27,658 bases of DNA, taken from NCBI GenBank assembly GCA_013423325.1, contig BLJB01000741.1, positions 879 to 28,536 of the forward strand. Reading direction: 5' to 3'. Below the pieces are notes generated by a model. The model had not been told where the DNA came from. It made no database searches and saw nothing but the letters and a program-made list of their open reading frames with translations. This document shows, piece after piece, positions 1-9,430 of the stretch (the stretch's first letter is position 1; each line of letters starts with the position of its first letter). This DNA comes from Usnea hakonensis. Lineage: Eukaryota; Ascomycota; Lecanoromycetes; Lecanorales; Parmeliaceae. The position numbers and the translations under genes are program-made.

Positions 1-272
1 TCTATCGACGCGTTTCCTGCTACTCGGTAGTCGTCTGGTGCAGGTATGAATAGTAGCTTGAGTGTCTGGAGTACTTCCTCTAGGTTCCCCGTCTTCGTTG
101 TTGGTATCGTAATCCCGGTAGTCGCGTCTTGGTCTTCTTCCGTGTCGGTGTACTCCGCCCCCTCGGGGGCAGTGGTGGTTTCTACTACCTCTGCGTCTAG
201 AGGTGTGTCTCCCTCTCCTGGTTCTCTGCCTATTGTGAAAGGCTTCTCGTCGTGCTGGTTGTTGTACTTCAT
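1..272 (-). CDS. Unidentified acidic ORF, 5' part, runs off left edge
   Basis: On the minus strand an ATG at 272-270 opens a frame of 90 codons with no stop to the window edge. The product begins MKYNNQHDEK and is rich in Thr, Glu and Asp, with a hydrophobic stretch near residues 73-79 (LLFIPAP). No domain or signal peptide is recognised. CA and TG are frequent here, unlike in the adjacent DNA from about 300 onward, so this piece escaped RIP. Its upstream side is the saturated island. It could be the start of a host gene or of a young transposon ORF. A plus-strand frame over the same bases (46-369) is low-complexity Ser/Val-rich and is taken as its shadow. Confidence 0.4.
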   Translation of the reverse strand, partial: MKYNNQHDEKPFTIGREPGEGDTPLDAEVVETTTAPEGAEYTDTEEDQDATTGITIPTTKTGNLEEVLQTLKLLFIPAPDDYRVAGNASI

Positions 273-2660
273 CTTTTCGAGTCCTTTTATTATTATCCTT
301 ATAAATACTTATTTATTATATATATCTATACTTATATTATTATATAAATATATTTATATTTTTAGCTAGTTAACGCCCTAGGCCGAGTAGGATATATAAA
401 TCCCTCTATATCTTTTTAATAGCCGGATCTATAGTATCTTTCTACTACTATATATAGTATAATATATAGTACTCCTCTTCTAGACTATTAAATATACGCG
501 TTAATAGCTCTTTCTTAGCCGGCTATCTTTTAATATACTAATCTATATAATCCTTTAATAGATAGTCTTCGCCTTAGATAGGACTACTTAGAGAATTCGC
601 CTAAAGAGGAAGAGGAGCTAATATAGCTATTACCCGGTAAAATAGTACTAATATAAAACGCGTATTATTATATTAGTAAGGAAGCTCGTTATCTAGGCCT
701 CTTTCTATATAATAATTAATAGTAGGAGTAGAAGTAGTATAAGGAGTAACCGGAGTAATAATAGTAGTAGGAGCTACTTATTTCTATTACTAGGCCTTTT
801 TTATCTCTTTTATTTAGCCTCTCTTTACTAATTTTAGTATATTAAAAAATATATAGCTTAGTTACTTCTATATAGTTATACTCCCCTTTTATTAAATATC
901 TTTTATCTAGCTTATTAGGTATATAGAAGTAAGAGGGAAATACTCTTCTTTATTATTAATATAATAGTACTAGCCTTTATTATAGCTAGTTTTTAGATAG
1001 CGCTATTTAGTAAGTAACTCCTAATATATCTCTTATATAGATATCTAATTCGCTTACTACTTCTCTCTTTCGGCTAGGAGCTTTATTATAGTAGTAATTC
1101 GAGGCTAGCTAGTAAGTAAAGACGCGTCTCTTTAACTCGGTATAGATATAGATATAAGTATAAAAAATAGAATAGTACTATTAATATATCTACCCTATTT
1201 TAATATTAAATAGATTATTAAATTTATCCTCTTTAGGCTTAACTACTCCCTAATATTATCCTCTAGCCGTTTCTAGAAAGATTAAGTCTCTTATATATTA
1301 AGCTTACTATCTTACTTATCTACTTTAGTTATTCTAGTATATAACGCTACTATACGAATAGAAACGCGGTAATAGATAAGGCCTTTTTTATTAGTAGTCT
1401 TTTTAGCTAGCTTATACTCCTTAGTAATAAGATCTTTAAGAATAATTTTACTACCTTTATTATTCTTAATAGTAGGGTCGAGACGCTTTATACCTCTATA
1501 CTCTTTTTTCTTATAATAGTACTTCCGGAGTAAGTAATATTTAACGATATCGTTAATAAGAGTATTAATATTTACTAGTATTTATAATTTAGCTTTCTTT
1601 CTTTCTTCTATAGCCTTCTTACCCTCCTTTCTACCTTCTATAGAAGTCTTTTCTTTAGTAGCTATTTTTACTATCTTTACTATAGTCTTACTCTACTATA
1701 AAAGAGGCTATAAGAGAGCTCTAGAAGCTTTTAAATTATTATTATTAGCCTTATCGACTTTATCGACCTTATTATTATCCCGAGTCTATATTCTATTTTA
1801 TTTAATTATAGCCTCTATATTATCCTTTTTATTTTTAGATCTAGGGTATAGTTAATACGTTTTAAAGAAGCTATTCTAACTTCGGTCTATACTTATACGG
1901 TCTTACTAAGTATTAGTATAGTAATCCTAAATCCTACTTACTTATAAGACTTCTATTAACGTATACTAGCTTAGTATAGGCGTACCTAGTATATTAAGAG
2001 CCTTAATAGCCTTTTTAATAAAGATACGCCTCCCGAAGAGTTCTTTTTTAGGCGTATTAAACGTAATTAGAAGCTTAGGAGGAGATATATCTATATATAC
2101 TTAGATAAGTAGACTAGTAGCGGTAGATTCTAGAGGGGTAAATAGTCCTATACTACTATTCGTACTCTAGGTCTTATCTAGTATATTAAGTATATAATTA
2201 TAGAGGGTAGAATTCTTTAAACTATTAAATCTTAGTAGTTTCGGAGTCTCCTTTAATCTATTTAGTCTTAATAATATATATTTTAGAGTCTCCTTTAACT
2301 TATTTAGTTTTAGTAATATATACTTTAGAGTCTTTTTTAGTCTATTTAGTCTTAGCCTAGAGGCCGAAGGTATTTATATAATCTAAATAATATTATCTCT
2401 ATTAAGAATACTAGATCGTCACTTTTTAATAGCCTTTATTAGTTTAATAGTCTCCTCGGTAGGCTACTTTTTCGGGGGTAGGGTATATTTTTTAGGAGGT
2501 ATACTAATAGTCTTTTATAGATAGAAAGAGGCTATACGAGAGGCTATAAGTAGTAGGAAAAGCTAAAAGAGGCTCTATAAGAGGCTATTTATAAGAGGGG
2601 ATAACTATATATTATAGTAGCGATAACGAGGTACGCTATAGCTAGTACTATATTACTAGC
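273..2660. repeat. RIP-saturated AT-rich island, relic repeats
   Basis: About 2.4 kb almost wholly lacking the dinucleotides CA and TG. From about 370 to 2655 I find a single CA (near 2420) and no TG, while CC, CT and CG remain. Consequently there is no ATG on either strand and no gene can be read. This is the end state of RIP on a repeated sequence. The original element cannot be named. The only internal structures seen are a 42 bp tandem repeat (2244-2355) and several short agaggctata-like repeats near 2520-2600. Confidence 0.8.
2244..2355. repeat. 42 bp tandem repeat, 2.7 copies, in RIP island
   Basis: Copies start at 2244, 2286 and 2328, each beginning gagtct; the third is cut short at about 2355. 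Differences between copies are mostly single-base. The period equals 14 codons, so this may be the relic of a repeated peptide in a decayed transposon ORF, but no open frame survives. Confidence 0.6.
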
Positions 2661-3076
2661 TCATATTTGGTAGTTCCCGCACCAAATTTTAGTGGGGGAG
2701 CGATCATGGTTTCGCTAACGGCCAAAATTCGGTTGATTTGCAACAGGCAGTATTAAAAACTATATCTTACATTGAGCTCTTTTATTTTGTAGAAAACTGA
2801 GAATTATTAATAATGGGATAGAAAATAAAAAACTCATTTCGCTACTAATAATTACGGTAAATTATTATAGGTATTGACAAATTTCAGTACGCCGGGATTT
2901 CTGACATCATCATACATGCGTCAATTTCGTATTGCAGCTTCCAAGCTAGAGCTGGTACTGCGGTCGGGACTACTGTTCTTATTTGAGGGAAGATTCATCA
3001 CTTTCTTTACCCTTTTGCTGAAGCTTGTATAACCACTGTCTTGCGGGCTCACTCGGCTCTCATCTCATTGTCCATA
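2661..3076. promoter_or_regulatory. Upstream region of the SDR gene
   Basis: CA and TG reappear abruptly at 2662-2670, so this stretch is outside the saturated island. It holds a 7 bp inverted repeat exactly at the boundary (atttggt 2665-2671 / accaaat 2681-2687) and an 8 bp AT inverted repeat with an acggta spacer (2846-2853 / 2860-2867). No clear TATA box is seen apart from a weak tataac near 3028. No coding potential is recognised. It most likely carries the promoter and 5' leader of the reductase gene. Confidence 0.4.
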
Positions 3077-4294
3077 ATGTCATCCCCCTCACTAGTTATG
3101 GTCACAGGCGGTAACGGGTTCGTCGGATATGCTGTACTAGTTGGTATCCTCAAGGCTGGCGTACGTGCCCTCTCCTGATCGACACCCGAAGTCGTGCCAC
3201 CTTCAAGATATTGAAGTCCATCTTGCTAATAATTCCAGTACCGGGTCCGTGCGGCTGTCCGTCGTCAAGATGCCATCGATACAATATCAAGGGGTACTTC
3301 GGCCCAGGAGTACCTTTCTAATGGAGCTTTAACCTTCATACTTGTCCCAGACAACAAGAAACCTGGCGCTTACCGCGAATCAGTCAAAGGCTGTTCTTAT
3401 ATTGTTCACGTGGCATCTCCGCTGGCCACAATACCAGGTGATCTGGTATCCCAAGCGGTTGCAGGCAACGAGGCCATATTAGAAGCAGCCGAAGCAACGC
3501 CTTCGATAAAGCGTATCGTGTTTACAGCATCAACGTCGAGTATTCGGCCCTTTGAGCGATTGCTTCTAAAGCACCCTGCCAACCAGGCTATTATCTCTGG
3601 AAGAGGTAGCGAAGTACCATTATTAACGGCCGAAACAAAGGTGCCAACGCAGCCTCCTGTCCCGGACGACGCCCCGGGATTCAAGAGGTATATTGATAGC
3701 AAAATTGCATCGACAAATCTTGTTCATAAGTATGCGGGAAATGCCAACTTCAGCATTATCAATCTCATGCCAGGTTGGATCTTTGGCCCGGAGGAGCTTG
3801 CGCGAACCAAGCAAGAGGCATTCAAAGGATCTAACCTAATCCTCGGCTGGCTATTCGCTGATTTGAGCTTGAATCCATTCCTTGGTCTCCCCGCGGATGA
3901 AGACGCACCTTTGCTTTCCGAAACGGTCCACATAGATGACGTTATTAAAGGCCATATTAATGCTCTTGATACTGATAAGGTTCCGGGCAAGTACCGAAAC
4001 TTCCTCCTTTACAGTGATTCCCCCACAGGGCCAAAGATAATGGACGCGGCCGATATCGTACGAAAGGAGCTTCCACAAGAGGTAGCTGATGGCAAGATAC
4101 CATTCGCCGGAAAGCTAGGTAGGCTTTAATAAAGACTGATGACCGGGGTCAGGCTAATAGTCGAATCACTAGGTACTATCCCAAGCAAATTTGATGCTAC
4201 GCCTACAGAGCGCGACCTGCTAGGACATCCTTTCCAGCCTTATGAGAAGCAAGTCAAGGACACCATCAGATGGTATATCCATCTGCAGGACTAA
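3077..4294 (+). CDS. NAD(P)-dependent extended SDR reductase (DFR/3-beta-HSD-like), intact
   Basis: Three exons (3077-3160, 3239-4118, 4161-4294) join into 365 residues with no internal stop. Intron 1 (3161-3238) has GTACGT, a gctaat branch and CAG. Intron 2 (4119-4160) is only 42 nt, GTAGGC to TAG, and less certain. The N-terminus has the Rossmann motif TGGNGFVG. The YxxxK pair is Tyr179/Lys183 (YIDSK), with an upstream TASTSS stretch fitting the catalytic Ser/Thr. The family (dihydroflavonol-4-reductase, Gre2-type carbonyl reductases, 3-beta-HSD) uses NAD(P)H to reduce ketones or aldehydes in the cytosol. Beside a polyketide synthase it would be a tailoring reductase; the substrate is unknown. 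It is the only undamaged gene of the group and keeps several TGG codons. The frame continues through both splices to a TAA at 4292-4294, with a plausible C-terminus (IRWYIHLQD). Confidence 0.8.
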
Positions 4295-4732
4295 TTGGAG
4301 GTAATTGACGTATAGCGGATAAAGCGCATTAGTATAGGAAAAGGGCAGGAGTCCGAATCCTTAATAGATTTCAAGAAGCTTAGAATGCTATCAGCTACTC
4401 TGGCTCGTAAGGTCAAAGCCACTACAAAACCCCAGCCTACTTTAGCAAGTTACTAATAAACGTTGCAAAACATGACAATCTACCCTTTCGTACCCCCAAA
4501 GAGTATGTTCAGCATATAGCATTAGGATTCGGTCGTAAGGTTCGGGTATTAGCCCAAAGCTGTTTTATATAGCTATTTAGCCAGCTCCGGGGACGCCGAT
4601 ACAGTATTAATACAGGTTATTACCAGCCTAACGAGTCATATAAAGGACTAGAGACCATTATGCGTAAGCTAGCTTCACTCCAGCTCAATTTCCATAGACA
4701 TTTTATGAATTCAGGAGCAAGATCCATTAAAA
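4295..4732. other. Intergenic region with probable promoter
   Basis: 438 bp between the reductase and the propeller gene. No coding potential is recognised. It contains a TATAAA at 4639-4644, about 90 bp before the downstream ATG. The sequence is moderately TA-enriched but not RIP-saturated. Confidence 0.45.
4639..4644 (+). promoter_or_regulatory. TATA box candidate of the propeller gene
   Basis: TATAAA lies 89 bp upstream of the ATG at 4733, a plausible spacing for a fungal core promoter. It is supported by motif and position only. Confidence 0.35.
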
Positions 4733-5793
4733 ATGGCCTCGCGTTCCCCAGCACAGAGCACACTATTCATCTTGGATTTCGGCACTGCTCATAACCCTAA
4801 CGATCCTCTTCATCGTAGTCGCCTCATTCGCGCAGCGTCAGACGGGACTTCCTTTAAGCCAATTATAGACAACCTATACCTCCCGGACGCCATCGACATC
4901 CTACATGATGAAGGTCGCTTGTACTAGACATGCATAGGCACCCCCGGCGTTCAGGACGGCTCAGTACATTCATGCCTTTTAGACGGGACGGATCTAAAAC
5001 AGGTCGTTCCAATCGGCCTTCTAAACACGCCCAAGCAACTCGTACTCGATCCAGCCCACCGAAAGATTTACACATGCGACAGAGAGGGTTTGAAGATCCT
5101 TCGTTGTAATCTAGATAAGAAGCACCTAGAAGTGCTAGTACAGACTGGCGATCCGAGCGTTGGCGATTACAAGGCTGATCAGATGCGGTGGTGTGTCGGA
5201 CTCGCCATACACTAGGACGAGCGTAAGATGTACTGGACGCAGAAAGGTACGTTATCCGAAGTCGCAGTCGAATCTCCGGTCGCATTAAGAGACAAGAGGG
5301 AAAGCATAATCCTAGGGGCTAACAGCTCACAGGACCCAATCGAGGTAACAGAGGCCGCATCTTTCGAGCAAACATCGACATCCCGGACGGCTATAGCGCT
5401 GGTACTAGGCGGGACATCGAGTATATAATTGATAGACTACCAGAGCCGATTGATCTCGAAATCGATCCTTTAAACAAGACCTTATACTGGACCGACCGAG
5501 GTGACGTTCCTTAGGGTAACAGTATCAACCGCTATTCAATCGGCTTGCTCGAAAATGCCAATAAGCCGCTAAGCGGGACGGTCCTGACGCCGCCGCCTTA
5601 TGAGGTCCTAGCGCGAAGTCTTCACGAAGCCATTAGCTTAAAATTGGACTTGCAGAACGAGAGGGTCTTTGTGACCGACATAGGTGATTGTGTCTACAGC
5701 ATCGATCTGAACGGGACAGGGAGGAGGAAGCTGTACGCGGACCGGGGCACTTACACTGGAATTACTTTGTCATTGGTCGACAACGCACCATAG
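4733..5793 (+). pseudogene. YWTD-repeat beta-propeller protein, three nonsense codons
   Basis: Two exons (4733-5246 and 5333-5793) give 324 codons. The intron (GTACGT, gctaac branch, CAG; 86 nt) restores a GRIF motif across the junction. Blade motifs of the LDL-receptor class B type are visible: MYWTQKG before the intron, LYWTDRG after it, and a weaker VFVTDIG. A further blade has lost its Trp (RLY-stop-TC). Such proteins fold as six-bladed propellers, and fungal members are usually uncharacterised. In-frame TAG codons at 4925, 5213 and 5512 interrupt it; at least the first and third sit where the repeat or its neighbour expects Trp, consistent with TGG to TAG. Start ATG and terminal TAG (5791-5793) are present. 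No signal peptide is seen. The gene lies downstream of the reductase on the same strand and converges on the membrane-protein gene with 212 bp between them. It may once have encoded a lactonase-like or binding propeller, but no reaction can be assigned. Confidence 0.7.
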
Positions 5794-6005
5794 AATACAT
5801 AACGTCCTATGTAACACCCAGTCGACCCAGCTGCAATGTGTAAATTAGGTGAGAATATTGATTAGCTATGAAGGTCCTCCCGGAGAATCGCTATTTACAT
5901 CAGACAAACAACTGTATGCTCAATGTTTTTGGAGCTCCATTCAAATGAATCGGCGTGATAAATGCTCATCCAAGCTCTCCATCCCATTTGTACTCCGACA
6001 CGACC
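5794..6005. other. Convergent intergenic spacer
   Basis: 212 bp between the 3' ends of the propeller gene (+) and the membrane-protein gene (-). No coding potential or clear polyadenylation signal is recognised. Both terminators should lie here. Confidence 0.4.
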
Positions 6006-7223
6006 TCAATATTTTCCTGACTCCAGGTTATCCATCTGTATCTCGTACACTATTTCAGTCCTCCTGCCATTTGGTATAAGAACGATGCCATCGTCTCCGA
6101 CTGCTCTTTGGATCTGTTTTGAACGGGACGAGCTCGTTGGGTAATCTCTGGAGTTTAGTAGAGCGCCAGGACCATGGTACGCGGCGCGCTTTGCGAGTTG
6201 AAATATCATTGGCAGCGAAATGCAGATACTCGCAACCGAGATTTCGCACACGAACCAGTAGAGCGGCGTCACGAAAGCCCCTATCGCTATCAGCTATATG
6301 TCTGTGACTTACACGATAAAATTCGAGGCTATGACTCACATGTGAGGTCGTCATCGAGTGCTTTTCCTACTTTCGCAATTAAGATAAGTCTACCGATGGT
6401 AAAGATAACGACGCTATAGATAAAGTCAGATAGGAAACCAAGGGTAGAATGCAGATCAAACAATTTGCGAAACATACCAGTAGGCCACAACGAAGATAGC
6501 CAAGAGGCGAACCTTCTTACGCATGTCGGTTTGCAATCTCCAAAGGCGTAGCACTGGCAGCAGTAGCACGACTATGTCCACCACCACACTTGTAATACCC
6601 GCCGACAGCTAGATGGCCAGCGTCGATAGACACGTGTATGACGATAAATGCAGTAGGGGACGCTACCAAAAGGCATAGATAGGCACGCATAGTACCACGG
6701 CTATCGTACCAAAGGCCAAAAGCCAGGCCGTATTGAGTCCCAGGCCAAGCCAGATAAAATAGCGATATCGAGAATTCCGCGACTCAAAGATTCGCTTATA
6801 GAACAAAATGGCGGAAAAGCGGATCAAGGATATACCTAAGTTATATACAATATATCCTCCGTACAAGATCTTGAGACCCTTAATTACGTCTCCGAGCGGA
6901 ACATCCGTAACGTATCGCCCAAGGCCTGCGGTCGTCCATTCCGCGGCGAGTAGATTAAGCGTTACAACCAGAGGCTACGAAATAAGTCAAAAGATCAGTA
7001 AAGGTCTACCTAGGCTAGCATTCCAGCAATCTTACCCAGCTAGCGAGAGCGGCCCAATCATCAGCACCGAATTTCTTCTTAGGGCTCGTTGCGCGGACCA
7101 GAAACGCAGGATTATTACAATACCGGTCAGCGTCACCCAGGCTGCGCCGAGCCCTACTAATGTTTTTCCCTTCTGGGGAGATGTGGATGGTGCGTAACTA
7201 GGATTCTCCAGCTGAGAAGCCAT
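6006..7223 (-). pseudogene. Rhodopsin-domain (SAT4-type) integral membrane protein, broken
   Basis: Read on the minus strand from ATG 7223-7221 to TGA 6008-6006. Four exons are inferred: 7223-7036, 6974-6478, 6413-6340 and 6301-6006. The introns are 61, 64 and 38 nt; the last is unusually short and least certain. About 351 codons result if one missing base near 7075 is allowed for; that loss shifts the frame just before a FGADDW motif, a hallmark of this fungal family. Hydrophobic segments typical of its seven-helix fold follow, including LGAAWVTLTGIVIILRF, WLGLGLNTAWLLAFGTI, GITSVVVDIVVLLLP and PLYWFVCEISVASICI. In-frame TAG codons lie at 6665-6663, 6611-6609 and 6296-6294. Members are plasma-membrane proteins of mostly unknown role and are frequent next to secondary-metabolite genes. 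It is transcribed head to head with the PKS. Confidence 0.7.
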
Positions 7224-7896
7224 TGCGGCTAAGCACTGGGGAGTAAGACGAGACGTGAGTGTCTTGGAACGGGAAAGAATATTCGTATGGAAGGAGAAAT
7301 AGTTTGAAGGTGGTACGTGACGGGGGCTCAAGCAGCACTGCGATTCTTCAGAAGCGATACGGTGCGGTATATGGCAAAGCTCGCAATAACAAGGCCTTCT
7401 TGTGTTACAGGATGACGTTAAGGGCTGATTCGAAACCTGATTTCGGCACATACCTCACATGATGATTATTTACCTTGAATACCTCCTCCATAGAAGTACT
7501 TAGTACTTTACTTATTTTAAAGTACGAGAACGATACCAGAATATTCTATCTGGAGAAGTGTTATACGTTTTACTAGTACTAATTGAGTAAATGCTCCGAG
7601 GGAAATGCGATCCCTTTACTACTCCCCTTTCATTTTCATGCATGCATGATGCATGAAAATGATCCACATTTAACACTCAGCAATGTTGACCTGCATTGGA
7701 AAATTGAACGGCAACCTTTTCGATTCCTCTGTCCATCTATCCGGGACAGCAGTAATTAGAGAATTGGAGGTCTTAAGGCTGGTGGTCCGTACTATGCGAG
7801 GAGACGAATACAGTACTACGATATTCGGAGTACAGTGGTATACATTGGCTTTATCCTCTAATCGGGCACACCGCGACGATTTATAGTTCTTCTACC
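7224..7896. promoter_or_regulatory. Bidirectional promoter between membrane-protein gene and PKS
   Basis: 673 bp separate the two divergent start codons. The region contains a perfect 14 bp inverted repeat (7630-7662) and a near-palindromic aagtacttagtactt near 7495. A 67-codon open frame at 7683-7886 shows no domain and is not called. Co-regulation of the two genes is an inference from their head-to-head layout. Confidence 0.45.
7630..7662. promoter_or_regulatory. Perfect palindrome, 14 bp arms, in shared promoter
   Basis: Left arm tcattttcatgcat (7630-7643), spacer gcatg (7644-7648), right arm atgcatgaaaatga (7649-7662), with no mismatch. It sits 235 bp upstream of the inferred PKS start. 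It could be an operator for a dimeric cluster regulator or a cruciform. No known binding motif is recognised. Confidence 0.5.
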
Positions 7897-7996
7897 ATAG
7901 CGGACGCCCGTGCAGGTACAGAAAGCAACATAGAAAGTAGCGATTCGCAAGTACAAAGAATAGCTATACAAGAGCCTATTACAATCGTTAGCATAG

Positions 7997-8051
7997 GTAT
8001 TCCCCCTCCTTTTTTTCCCTATAAAAGTATTGTAAGTACGCTAAGTCACAG
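7997..8051 (+). other. PKS intron 1 (inferred)
   Basis: 55 nt, gtattc to cacag. Splicing joins a VSIG segment to a Gly-Tyr-Arg-Leu-Pro segment (normally G-C-R-L-P) in frame. The donor is weak. A tataaaag at 8021-8028 lies inside it and is not taken as a TATA box. Confidence 0.5.
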
Positions 8052-8835
8052 AAGGATATCGTCTACCTACCGATATAAATTCGCCGTCAGACCTGTGGCG
8101 AATACTTCAAGAGAACCGGTCGGGTCAGTACAGGACACCTCAATCCAGGTAGAACGTTAATAGATTTTACGACGCAGACCCCGAATATCCAGGAACCTTG
8201 TATCATGATGGCGGCTACTTCATCAAAGATAATATTAGAGCCTTTAACAATAGTTTCTTCGGGATCAACACTCTTAAATCCATTTCCATGGACCCTAAGC
8301 AGCGTAATCTATTAGAAGTCGTTCATCAATATCTCGAAAGCGCAGGCGCAAGATTGGAAGACATATCCGGTCGCAACATTGACTATTACGTTGGAAATTT
8401 CACTACCGATTACATCAATATCTCTATAAAGGATACCGACAGCATCACAAGATACGGAGCGACTGGCATTGGTACCACTGTACTTTCAAACAGGATCAGT
8501 CATATATTCAATCTAGCTGGGCCTTCTTTAGTGCTTGACACAGCCTGCTCTTCGTCTCTGTACGCCTTACACAACGCATGCCTAGCGCTCCAAGCGGGCG
8601 AGACCGAAGCTGCTCTCGTTTGTGGAACCAACTTGCTCATGTCGCCCGAGCAGTAGATAGCGACGGTCAAAGTAGGTGTTCTCTCGCCCACTTCGACTTG
8701 TTATGCTTTCGATGAGTCGGCCGATGGCTACGGCCGTGCTGATGGTGTCGGTATACTCTACATCAAGCGCTTGAGCGATACGATTCGAAACAGGGACCCT
8801 ATAAGGTCCATCGTAAGGGGCACAGCCGTCAACTA

Positions 8836-9430
8836 GTAAGTAGTGGTGCGCCAGAAGATACCGTTAGAACCGCTAACGAAATTCATAACAGCAATAGAAG
8901 AACATTTAGCATAACTCTACCAAGCATAGAAGGCCAAGAAGCTATAATTCGAAAGGCATACTCCAAAGGTAACATTGGACTTTTCGAGACGGATTATATT
9001 AAGGTCTATATTCGGTCCAGCTAGAGACGGTCACAAGATTTGACAATCATTTTTCGCAGTGTCACGGAACTAGAACCAAAGTAGGTGATCAGATCGAGGT
9101 AGAAGCATTATCGCGTGTTTTCAGTAGGGGACGTAAGGATCCTTTATTACTTAGTTCTATAAAGACCAACGTCGGGCATAGCGAGGCGGCTAGCGGTATT
9201 GCAAGCATCATCAAAGCAAGCATCATGCTAGAGACCGCTAGGATTCCTCCGACACATAGACAGAGGAAAATCAACCCAAACATCAAGACCGACGAATAGA
9301 ATGTCCGGGTTGTCACCCAAAATAAGTCATGGCCTAGAGGGTCACTTAGGCAGCCTCGCCGCGTCAGCATCAATTCGGTTAGTCAGCTCTATATCAGCGA
9401 GTCAACCCGTTCTAATGACAGTATCTGTAG
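8836..9430 (+). other. PKS introns 2, 3 and 4 (inferred) in the KS region
   Basis: Intron 2, 8836-8891: gtaagt donor, gctaac branch, cag acceptor. Intron 3, 9004-9059: gtctat donor, ttgac branch, cag; it joins ...DYIK to CHGT. Intron 4, 9378-9430: gttagt donor, ctaatgac branch, tag; it joins SINS to FGYSGANAH. All three restore canonical KS motifs without a frame change, which is strong evidence that the splice structure is still ancestral. Confidence 0.75.

Noticed and set aside
46..369. 107-codon plus-strand ORF
   Set aside because: Low-complexity Ser/Val-rich product antisense to a more protein-like minus frame, and ending in a lysine-poor AT tail inside the RIP island.
6808..7197. 129-codon plus-strand ORF
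   Set aside because: Antisense shadow of the rhodopsin-domain gene; no recognisable family.
7683..7886. 67-codon ORF upstream of the PKS, possible N-terminal exon
   Set aside because: No domain, not in frame with the KS, and located in the divergent promoter; chance ORF more likely.
8021..8028. TATAAAAG as a PKS TATA box
   Set aside because: It lies between the first inferred exon and the KS GCRLP motif, inside the predicted first intron.
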